From an uncultured Alphaproteobacteria bacterium (lineage in GTDB: Bacteria; Pseudomonadota; Alphaproteobacteria; CASFRQ01; SAAU01), in assembly GCA_949296785.1 (NCBI GenBank), contig CASFRQ010000010.1, positions 1 to 5,420 on the forward strand: 5,420 nt of DNA, read 5' to 3'. This document shows positions 1 through 5,420 of the stretch, piece by piece. Position 1 is the first letter of the stretch. Each line of letters starts with the position of its first letter. Position numbers and translations under genes: made by a program. The notes under the pieces are model-generated. The model did not search any database and was not told where the DNA came from. It worked only from the letters and a program-made list of their open reading frames with translations.

Positions 1-38
1 AATAAATTTGTGTTTAATTTTTATGAGGGAGAAATAAA

Positions 39-386
39 ATGAAAAAGACACTTTTATTCGGCGCCCTTGCCCTTTTGGCCGGCGCTTCTTTTACCGAGGC
101 AAAAGCCGAATCCATGACCGGAACGGTAACTGAAAAAAACGGTAATATGATTACCGTTCAGGGAAAGGACGGCAAAGAAGTTACCATGCAGGCAACCGAA
201 AACACCAAATACCGTGAAAAGAAAGTCATGAAGAAAGATAAAACGAAACACGGTAAAAAAATGAAAAAAGGCGACACTTATTATAAGCCTCTCGTAGATG
301 AAGACGATTGGGTAGAAATTGTTTACACCGTTGACCCAGACGGAAATATTTATTATATGGAAGACGTTATCGTTTATGACGATTAA
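39..386 (+). CDS. Small secreted protein of unknown function, possibly DUF5666-like
   Basis: This is a 115-residue protein that I do not recognise with certainty. Residues 1-23 form a clear Sec signal peptide: KK at positions 2-3, a hydrophobic core LLFGALALLAG, and an AKA cleavage site before Glu24. The mature part is about 92 residues. It opens with short alternating strands (TGTVTEKNGNMITV, then KEVTMQATENTKY), a pattern seen in small beta-barrel or OB-like periplasmic domains such as DUF5666. A Lys/Met-rich stretch follows at residues 61-77, then GD at 78-79, then an acidic, Tyr-rich end finishing in YDD. There is no lipobox Cys, so it should be periplasmic or released. The start is supported by GAGGGAG at 25-31, seven bases before the ATG. 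It is followed by a hairpin terminator and appears to be the last or only gene of its transcript. The coding call is firm; the fold is a guess. Confidence 0.85.
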   Translation: MKKTLLFGALALLAGASFTEAKAESMTGTVTEKNGNMITVQGKDGKEVTMQATENTKYREKKVMKKDKTKHGKKMKKGDTYYKPLVDEDDWVEIVYTVDPDGNIYYMEDVIVYDD

Positions 387-412
387 GTCATTTAATTCAA
401 AAAATAAAAAAG

Positions 413-434
413 CCTCTTTCCAAAAGGAAAGAGG
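413..434. terminator. Bidirectional rho-independent terminator between converging genes
   Basis: A perfect 9-base stem (CCTCTTTCC at 413-421 and GGAAAGAGG at 426-434) closes an AAAA loop. It is flanked by A-runs on the left (398-411) and by TTTTT at 435-439 on the right, so each strand gives a hairpin followed by a U-tract. It lies 26 bases after the stop of the plus-strand secreted protein and 32 bases beyond the stop of the minus-strand membrane protein. It can therefore serve both. Confidence 0.88.
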
Positions 435-466
435 TTTTTACTTTTCACCGAGTTATAATATATACC

Positions 467-1420
467 TTACGGAGATTTTTTTTGTTCTGTCCGGCGTTCC
501 GTGAAAAACTTTTTTACCTCAATCCCCATCAAATAAAAAGCCGCCAAAACAAACGGCACAAAATAATACAATACCCGAAAAATGGCCAAGCTGGCTAAAA
601 TACCCCCTTTTTGTTCCAAAGTATGAGGGAATAAATAAAGGAACAACCCTTCAAAAACACCGATACCACCGGGAACTTGACTGGAAACACCGACAGCCTG
701 CGCAATAATAAAAACAATAAAAACAGGCAAAAAAGGACTTTTTAAATGATACCACATCAATACATAAAAAGCCAAGGTTACACATACATTATCTGCAAAA
801 CCGACCAGAATTTGGCGAATTGTCATTTTTGGACTGGGCGAAGTTATCAACTCCCCCGCAACCTTAATTTTTCTTCCCGGTTTGATAACCAGAATCCAGT
901 AACAGGCGAACAACACTGCTATTATCAGACAGACCCAGTCCAATTCTTTCAAATATCCGTAATGGGCGTCTAAAGTATGAGAGAAAGGAGCCATCAAAAC
1001 CACAATAAAAAAAGCAAATAACATGCCGAAAAGAAAAGTTAAAGATTCAAAAGCAATAAGTTTGACAATGTCAAGCTTTGTTAAACCTTCCTTTGTGTAA
1101 AAAAGGTACCGAACCGACCCTCCGACGACATAAGCATGTCCTGTTGTATTGCTGATGGCGAAACCGACACCGGCCGTTTTAAAAACAGTTTTCAACGGCA
1201 CTTTTTTTCCAACATACTGCAATGCCAAAAAGTCATATCCCGAAAGTGCCAGGTAATCAAACAAAGTAAAAAGAAGAACAAGACCGACAATCCATAAAGG
1301 CGTTGAAAGGATTAAACTCCCCAAATGTCCCAGGCCGACTTTTTCTACTTCTTTTGTTATCAACCAGACAGCCACGCCGAAGAAAAACAAGCCCACCAGC
1401 TGTACAATCCTGTCTATCAT
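467..1420 (-). CDS. Polytopic membrane protein, MprF flippase-domain/UPF0104 (YbhN-like) family
   Basis: This 317-residue inner-membrane protein belongs to the lysylphosphatidylglycerol synthase transmembrane family (PF03706/UPF0104). The length is close to stand-alone members such as E. coli YbhN. About eight hydrophobic segments are visible, near residues 5-22, 39-58, 80-100, 124-145, 161-179, 205-222, 230-246 and 275-298. Family hallmarks include GYDFLALQYV (61-70), the GHAYVVGGSVRYLFYTKEGL block (94-113) with its conserved Gly-Arg-Tyr pattern, and PGGIGVFEG (250-258). In MprF this domain moves aminoacylated phospholipids across the membrane. Here there is no C-terminal aminoacyl-transferase domain, so the role is transport or an unknown lipid function, inferred only. 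The C-terminus is basic and cytoplasmic-looking (KKFFTERRTEQKK). The start is supported by AGAGG at 1426-1430. It is separated from the upstream porin by hairpins, so it probably has its own promoter. Family call is strong; substrate is unknown. Confidence 0.9.
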   Translation of the reverse strand: MIDRIVQLVGLFFFGVAVWLITKEVEKVGLGHLGSLILSTPLWIVGLVLLFTLFDYLALSGYDFLALQYVGKKVPLKTVFKTAGVGFAISNTTGHAYVVGGSVRYLFYTKEGLTKLDIVKLIAFESLTFLFGMLFAFFIVVLMAPFSHTLDAHYGYLKELDWVCLIIAVLFACYWILVIKPGRKIKVAGELITSPSPKMTIRQILVGFADNVCVTLAFYVLMWYHLKSPFLPVFIVFIIAQAVGVSSQVPGGIGVFEGLFLYLFPHTLEQKGGILASLAIFRVLYYFVPFVLAAFYLMGIEVKKFFTERRTEQKKSP

Positions 1421-1488
1421 TTTATCCTCTCTTTCCTAAAAAACATTTCTGCGAAGGTAAATAGTTCATAATTTTCTAATCAACCTAC

Positions 1489-1527
1489 AAAAAGCGGAAG
1501 ACTTTAACGATATTCTTCTTCCTTTTT
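1489..1527 (-). terminator. Possible second terminator-like hairpin in the porin/membrane-protein gap
   Basis: GGAAGA (1496-1501) pairs with TCTTCC (1517-1522) around a 15-base loop. The flanking AAAAA (1489-1493) can pair with TTTTT (1523-1527) if a two-base GC bulge is allowed. Read on the minus strand, the stem is followed by GCTTTTT. It would act as a back-up terminator for the porin transcript, or as a leader hairpin for the membrane-protein gene. It is weaker and more AT-rich than the hairpin at 1562-1597. Confidence 0.3.
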
Positions 1528-1561
1528 CTGCCAAAAGATACTTCCGGATACCTCTAAAATA

Positions 1562-1597
1562 AAAAGCGGCGAACTGTATTCAGCATCAGCCGCTTTT
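1562..1597 (-). terminator. Rho-independent terminator of the porin gene
   Basis: On the minus strand, AAAAGCGGC and GCCGCTTTT form a perfect 9-base stem (1589-1597 with 1562-1570) around an 18-base loop. It begins 17 bases after the porin stop codon. The 3' arm runs into TTTTTATTTTA, a reasonable U-tract. The loop is longer than usual, but a small CTG/CAG inner stem (1574-1576 with 1581-1583) could shorten it. Confidence 0.7.
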
Positions 1598-1614
1598 CCT
1601 TAAACCTAAAGCCT

Positions 1615-2979
1615 CTAAAACATCAAAGTCGCACGGATGGACGCCACCGTCGCCGTATTTGATTTTTGGTTTTCACCCGGATTAACATAAAATTGTATGT
1701 CCGGCGTAATCGTCAGAATACTGGAAATCCCCCATGCCCAGTAAGCTTCAAAAACACTTTCCACCGAACGCGTCCCCGGACCGTTGACTTTTTTGTTCAA
1801 TTTATTGACGGCGACGGCTACGCCGATTTGGTCTAAGGGATTACGACCAAGCGGATTATTGTAAACCCCTCCAAGAACATACGACTGTTTGATTGTTTCC
1901 GGCGAATGAACGGCACCGTTGACACGTGCAAAAACAGCCCATTTTTCCCCAATGTTCTGAGAAACATTAACACTCCATCCGTTACTGGTTCCCGGCTGTT
2001 CCTCCACGCCTGGTTGATTATAGAATAACACGGAAATTTCAGAGGCGCCGACCCCTTCCCATGTCGGAGAATAAGTGGCCGAAACAAAAGAAGTGAACTT
2101 TCTGTCCCCCCAATGTTTTGTCGTAATCCGGTTACCGGAAATGTTTGTCGCATCCTGCATACCGGCAGTAAAACTCCACTCTTCGTTCGCCGTTAAGGAA
2201 ATATAACCGCCCAAACTGGCCGTCGGATAAGTGGAACTGCCGTTTTGGGACAAAGCCAGGTTCAAAAAGTTTACCTGCTGATTGCTGTCATAAGCGCCGC
2301 CGTCAAAATTTGAAATCGGAAACTGTCCCAAAGTGACGGATAAAATATCCATTTTGCCGCCAAACTGCTGAGTATAACTTAATTGATTGAAATTATTTTC
2401 ATTATTTCCGTCATCGTTGACCGAAGAAATAACGCCGATGTTGGAACTTAAAGTATTGCCGTTCCTCGGCCCCCGCGCGTAACGAACGGCCGTGTAAGCC
2501 ACCTGCACCGATCCGGCACCGAAAGTGTCGGATTTAAATACATTCCAGTTCACGGTGCCGTAATATTGAAACTGCCAGGGCGTGATTTTCCCGTTCGGCG
2601 CTCCCCTTTGTCCCAAAGCGGAAATATCCAGAGAATAAGTAATTCCTGTTTTATCCGACAACGCCTGTTTCATTTGATTGTAGTCTTTGACCCAGTCCGC
2701 CGCCTCCATTTTCGCCCTAAAATCCGCATGTTCCAAACGCTTTTTAATACTCTTGTGTCCGCTGGCAAAAGAAGCGGGAAGCTCTTTTTGGAGCGCGTTT
2801 GTTTTTAAAACGGCTCTCTCCTGCGAACTTGTTTCGGGAATGGTTAAAAGATGCGTCTCTTCGGACTTTATCGGTGAAATTCCCTCTCCGTCCGGAGATG
2901 ACACCTCCAAAGCCTGCCCCCACGATGATGCTCCGGTTAGTACCCAAAAACAGACGGCACTTAATAAGATATGTCTCAT
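1615..2979 (-). CDS. OprB-family carbohydrate-selective outer-membrane porin
   Basis: This 454-residue outer-membrane beta-barrel matches the OprB family (PF04966), whose members let mono- and disaccharides diffuse into the periplasm. A signal peptide occupies about residues 1-23 (LLSAVCFWVLTGASSWGQA). Residues 24-95 are a polar, probably disordered or helical linker. The barrel begins near WVKDYNQMKQALSDKTGI (96-113), the usual OprB entry block. Typical family stretches follow: QYYGTVNWNVF (138-148), LGQFPISNFDGGAYDSNQ (217-234), a YPTASLGGY strand (251-259), FARVNGAV (350-357), DQIGVAV (383-389) and a late ILTITPDIQFYVNP (421-434). Alternating aromatic and polar residues fit beta strands, and the terminal Phe (TLMF) fits the BAM-recognition signal. 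The start is supported by AGGGGAG at 2984-2990. The gene stands between glycan-building genes and an envelope membrane protein. Family call is strong; the transported sugar cannot be told from sequence. The symbol oprB is withheld because paralogues are common. Confidence 0.9.
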   Translation of the reverse strand: MRHILLSAVCFWVLTGASSWGQALEVSSPDGEGISPIKSEETHLLTIPETSSQERAVLKTNALQKELPASFASGHKSIKKRLEHADFRAKMEAADWVKDYNQMKQALSDKTGITYSLDISALGQRGAPNGKITPWQFQYYGTVNWNVFKSDTFGAGSVQVAYTAVRYARGPRNGNTLSSNIGVISSVNDDGNNENNFNQLSYTQQFGGKMDILSVTLGQFPISNFDGGAYDSNQQVNFLNLALSQNGSSTYPTASLGGYISLTANEEWSFTAGMQDATNISGNRITTKHWGDRKFTSFVSATYSPTWEGVGASEISVLFYNQPGVEEQPGTSNGWSVNVSQNIGEKWAVFARVNGAVHSPETIKQSYVLGGVYNNPLGRNPLDQIGVAVAVNKLNKKVNGPGTRSVESVFEAYWAWGISSILTITPDIQFYVNPGENQKSNTATVASIRATLMF

Positions 2980-3012
2980 TTTTCTCCCCTTCTTTTTATT
3001 CTCCCACTTTTC

Positions 3013-3041
3013 AATATGAAAAAAACAGATAAAAAAGTAAA
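3013..3041 (-). promoter_or_regulatory. Possible sigma70-type promoter of the porin gene
   Basis: On the minus strand, TTTACT (3036-3041, four of six matches to TTGACA) is followed after exactly 17 bases by CATATT (3013-3018, four of six matches to TATAAT). The predicted start of transcription would lie near 3006, giving a short leader of about 27 bases before the ATG at 2979. The region is T-rich, so chance matches are likely and this is a modest call. Confidence 0.3.
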
Positions 3042-3085
3042 GGGAAAATCCGCCCGTTCTTTATGAACTTTAGGGGATGAAAATT

Positions 3086-4129
3086 TTAGGATAAGATATA
3101 TTTTCTTTTATAAACCGGTATTCCCAGCAGATAAATTTTTTGCAAAAGGAAAGTTTTTCCTTTTTCTTCTTTATACTTTACTTTGCTTTTTAAAACTTTT
3201 TTACCAAAGAGTTGAAAGAAAAAATTCCTATTCAAAATAACCCTTAAAAGAAAAAACTCTTTGTTTTTTGTATCAAACCTGTCAAAAAACAATTCCTTTA
3301 CGGTTTTCTTTTCCTGTCCCATATAGTTATCAAAAACCGAAGAGGGACATTCCGTTAAAACAAAGCAAAACCAAAAATTCTTTTTTTGAGAAAACAAACC
3401 GTTTTGAGATAAAAACTCATAATAAAAAACGCTTGTATAAAACCTGTCATACAGATGCAGAGGATTCTTCCTTTGCATACCGGATACCATGGAACCGTCC
3501 CGGCGCAGGTAGTAATAAAGTTTTTCCGGCAAATAGAAAATACTTTCGGCTACAGAAAGATATTGCCACACAAAGCAATCATCTTCTCCCCAACGACCGT
3601 CCGGAAAACGGATGCCGTATTTATCTATCAGTTCTTTTTTAAATATCTTATTCCATAAAACAACATTTGTTTTAGCTGCCTGGATTGCCGAAACATCTTT
3701 TTTTCCGCTGAAAGGAAGCTCAAAGTTTCCTTCCCAATCCGGATTGCGCCCGTTTCCGGTTTCATCTTCAATAAAAGCGCCGCAGACAACGCAATCAACC
3801 TTTTCCTGTTCCAACACACGGACCATTCGGCCGCAAAAGCCCGGCGCCACCCAATCATCGGAATCACAGAACATAACATATTTACCGCCCGCTTCCGTTA
3901 AAGCCTTATTCCTGGCCGAAGCAGCCCCCGCGTTTTTCTGCGAAAAAACTTTTATTCGTCCGTCTTTGACGGCATATTCCCGCAAAATTCGCAAAGAACC
4001 GTCTTTTGAACCGTCATCCACACAAATGACTTCAATATCGCGTAATGTCTGGGTTGATAAACTGTCCAAACATTTTGAAAGGTATTTTTCCGAATTATAA
4101 ACAGGCAGTATGACAGAAACAAGCGGCAT
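3086..4129 (-). CDS. Glycosyltransferase family 2, surface-polysaccharide type
   Basis: This 347-residue protein has an N-terminal GT-A domain of family 2 (PF00535) and probably transfers a sugar from a nucleotide sugar to a growing LPS or capsule glycan at the inner face of the membrane. Visible motifs are VSVILPVYNSEKYL (4-17), VDDGS with Asp38/Asp39 (37-41), the NAGAASARNKAL block (66-77), the metal-binding CDSDDW (88-93) and GEDD (181-184), where the general base of such enzymes usually lies. All expected catalytic acids are present. The C-terminal part from about 220 is aromatic and lysine-rich and ends in LLGIPVYKRK, a tail I associate with polysaccharide glycosyltransferases. No transmembrane helix is evident. 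Its start lies 35 bases after the stop of the GT8 gene, with AGAGAG at 4134-4139, so the two are probably one operon. The C-terminal half is much more AT-rich than the first half. Donor and acceptor are unknown. Confidence 0.92.
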   Translation of the reverse strand: MPLVSVILPVYNSEKYLSKCLDSLSTQTLRDIEVICVDDGSKDGSLRILREYAVKDGRIKVFSQKNAGAASARNKALTEAGGKYVMFCDSDDWVAPGFCGRMVRVLEQEKVDCVVCGAFIEDETGNGRNPDWEGNFELPFSGKKDVSAIQAAKTNVVLWNKIFKKELIDKYGIRFPDGRWGEDDCFVWQYLSVAESIFYLPEKLYYYLRRDGSMVSGMQRKNPLHLYDRFYTSVFYYEFLSQNGLFSQKKNFWFCFVLTECPSSVFDNYMGQEKKTVKELFFDRFDTKNKEFFLLRVILNRNFFFQLFGKKVLKSKVKYKEEKGKTFLLQKIYLLGIPVYKRKYILS

Positions 4130-4164
4130 TTTTCTCTCTTTTCAATCCCTTGGCCGTTCTCAGA

Positions 4165-5420
4165 TTATTTTTCTTTTAAAAACCTTCTGACCATCCTCAA
4201 TTTAAATTTCAATGTTTTTTTCTTTTGTTTATACTTTTGTTTCTTTTTCCCGAAGGTTATTTTGCTCATCAGCTTATATTTCCAATATTTCAACCTGTCT
4301 TTCCGGTAATTAAAAACATCTTTTATCCATAAAGAATTATCCTCCCCCTTATTTCCCTGTACGACAATTTCCGTCTGTGATGGAATTGAAGAAGAGATAT
4401 TTTTGAAAAGAATTTCCTCATAAAATGGCGTCATCCTGGCATAATACCAAAAATCACCGGCAAGATACCTTGAAATATTTTTAGATTTCCACGGCTTTTC
4501 CGCCGAAGTATAGTGTATAATTTTTGGAGCATTACGCGCTTCCAACCAAGTTTTAAATTCTTCATACGGAAGATATTTTTTCAAATCATCAAAGAAACAA
4601 AAATACGGATGCCAGCAATAATTCCATCTAAAATCCATATAAAAAACATGCCCTTCACATATGGAATTCAGAACATCTTGATCCACTGTTAAAGGTTTCT
4701 TTATTTTTTCCAATTTATTTAAACACTTTTCGGTAAACGAAAATTCTTTCATTTTTTGAATATCACACAATAAAATCCCCGCATTAAAATAATTGCGGTA
4801 ATCTTTCATCTCCAATACATTGTCTATATAATTCCGCGTTTCCTTATCCTTTAAATAATAAGCCTGCATCAAATATTCTTTTGCCACTGCAGCCATGACA
4901 TTATCGGGCAAGCTGTCAAATAAGACAGATATGTCATCCTTGACGATAATATCACTATCAAGATAAAGGACTTTTGAATAATTTTTAAATATTTCCGGAA
5001 TAAAAAAGCGAAAATAGGTCGCTTTTGAAAAATGCCCGGTTATATAAAATAATTCATCATACTTTTCTATAATATGATTAATATCATGAAAACGAACAGA
5101 AATATTTTTATTCTTTTCAAAATGTGTTTTTATGTTTTTTTGACTTTCCTTAGAAATATTGTTTTGTAAAATAACAATATCATAGTTTCTTTTGCAATCC
5201 GCATTTGAAACCAAAGACTGAATAGCTGTCGCCAAATAAGGCACATAACTTTCATCCGCTGAAAAAACGACAGGAATATTATTTTCATCAAAAACTTTCG
5301 TAACTTTTTTAACTAAATCATTTGAAAAGAAACAACAATGAACGACATGACCATCAATTTCAACATAACTACCAGCACTAGTAATAATCCCATCAAAATT
5401 TACTTCTTTTAACTCCTGGT
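4165..5420 (-). CDS. Glycosyltransferase family 8 (LgtC-like) with HAD-IIB-like N-terminal segment, 5' end outside window
   Basis: The frame is open from the window edge (first full codon at 5418) to the stop at 4165, giving at least 417 residues. Numbering from the GTG at 5244, the GT8 domain (PF01501) shows the metal-binding YLDSDIIV (Asp96, Asp98), FNAGILLCDI (153-162), VDQDVLN (187-193) and HYTSAEKPW (244-252). All have counterparts in the Neisseria galactosyltransferase LgtC. The first GT8 block, IPVVFSADESYVPYL, straddles that GTG, and no Shine-Dalgarno sequence precedes it, so the GTG is not the start. The LgtC UDP-contact Asn10 appears as Ser. A very basic tail (315-359) suggests membrane contact. 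Codons upstream of the domain (about 5281-5418) read FDGIITSAGSYVEIDG and NDLVKKVTKVFDENNIP, like the middle of Cof-type HAD-IIB phosphatases. The likely role is sugar transfer in LPS or capsule synthesis, together with the GT2 gene 35 bases downstream. The GT8 call is strong; the HAD segment is a recognition-level call. Confidence 0.88.
   Translation of the reverse strand, partial: QELKEVNFDGIITSAGSYVEIDGHVVHCCFFSNDLVKKVTKVFDENNIPVVFSADESYVPYLATAIQSLVSNADCKRNYDIVILQNNISKESQKNIKTHFEKNKNISVRFHDINHIIEKYDELFYITGHFSKATYFRFFIPEIFKNYSKVLYLDSDIIVKDDISVLFDSLPDNVMAAVAKEYLMQAYYLKDKETRNYIDNVLEMKDYRNYFNAGILLCDIQKMKEFSFTEKCLNKLEKIKKPLTVDQDVLNSICEGHVFYMDFRWNYCWHPYFCFFDDLKKYLPYEEFKTWLEARNAPKIIHYTSAEKPWKSKNISRYLAGDFWYYARMTPFYEEILFKNISSSIPSQTEIVVQGNKGEDNSLWIKDVFNYRKDRLKYWKYKLMSKITFGKKKQKYKQKKKTLKFKLRMVRRFLKEK

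Noticed and set aside
1..38. Promoter for the small secreted protein
   Set aside because: Only 38 bases of AT-rich sequence are available, so a -35/-10 pair cannot be judged; only the ribosome binding site is supportable.
1833..2153. 106-codon minus-strand open frame inside the porin gene
   Set aside because: It is an out-of-frame shadow of the OprB coding sequence with no domain and no sign of a frameshift in the porin.
2566..3032. Plus-strand open frames opposite the 5' part of the porin
   Set aside because: Three overlapping frames are antisense to the well-supported porin, and none reads like a real protein.
3040..3085. Hairpin GTTC-ATAAA-GAAC after the GT2 stop as a terminator
   Set aside because: The stem is only four bases and is followed by GGGCGG rather than a U-tract.
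3268..3642. 124-codon plus-strand open frame opposite the GT2 C-terminal half
   Set aside because: It is antisense to the GT2 gene, with a Lys/Asn/Thr-rich translation expected from AT-rich DNA.
3612..4100. 162-codon plus-strand open frame opposite the GT2 gene
   Set aside because: It is fully antisense to a gene with all GT2 motifs, its translation is low-complexity with no recognisable domain, and it lacks a clear ribosome binding site.
5242..5244. GTG as the start codon of the GT8 gene
   Set aside because: It lies within the first conserved GT8 block, the frame stays open upstream with the conserved IPVVFSADESY just before it, and no Shine-Dalgarno sequence precedes it.

Overview
The window looks like part of the genome of a Gram-negative, host- or gut-associated bacterium of moderate to low GC content. 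An outer-membrane carbohydrate porin and two glycosyltransferases of the lipopolysaccharide/capsule type support this. An uncultured alphaproteobacterium is my best guess, but this is an impression from protein style, not proof. No rRNA, tRNA, CRISPR array or insertion sequence was seen.

From left to right: a small secreted protein of unknown function (39-386, plus strand) ends at a symmetrical hairpin (413-434). The converging minus-strand gene at 467-1420, an MprF/UPF0104-type membrane protein, can also use that hairpin. The 194-base gap 1421-1614 holds one good terminator hairpin and one weaker hairpin behind the next minus-strand gene, an OprB-family porin (1615-2979). A possible promoter for the porin lies at 3013-3041. 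Two minus-strand glycosyltransferase genes follow, 35 bases apart and probably one operon: the upstream GT8 gene (4165 to the window edge) and the downstream GT2 gene (3086-4129).

The theme is the cell envelope: sugar transfer onto a surface glycan or lipid, sugar entry through the outer membrane, a polytopic inner-membrane protein of a lipid-flippase family, and a small exported protein. Only the two glycosyltransferases are linked closely enough to suggest a shared pathway.

The most unusual point is the GT8 gene. Its first ATG/GTG/TTG inside the window is a GTG at 5244, but this falls inside the first conserved block of the GT8 domain, so it is not the true start. The frame stays open for 58 more codons to the window edge, and those codons resemble the middle of a Cof-type HAD-IIB phosphatase. 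This is either an unusual HAD-GT8 fusion or a chimera/decayed gene. The GT2 gene also shows a sharp internal change in base composition between its catalytic half and its C-terminal half.
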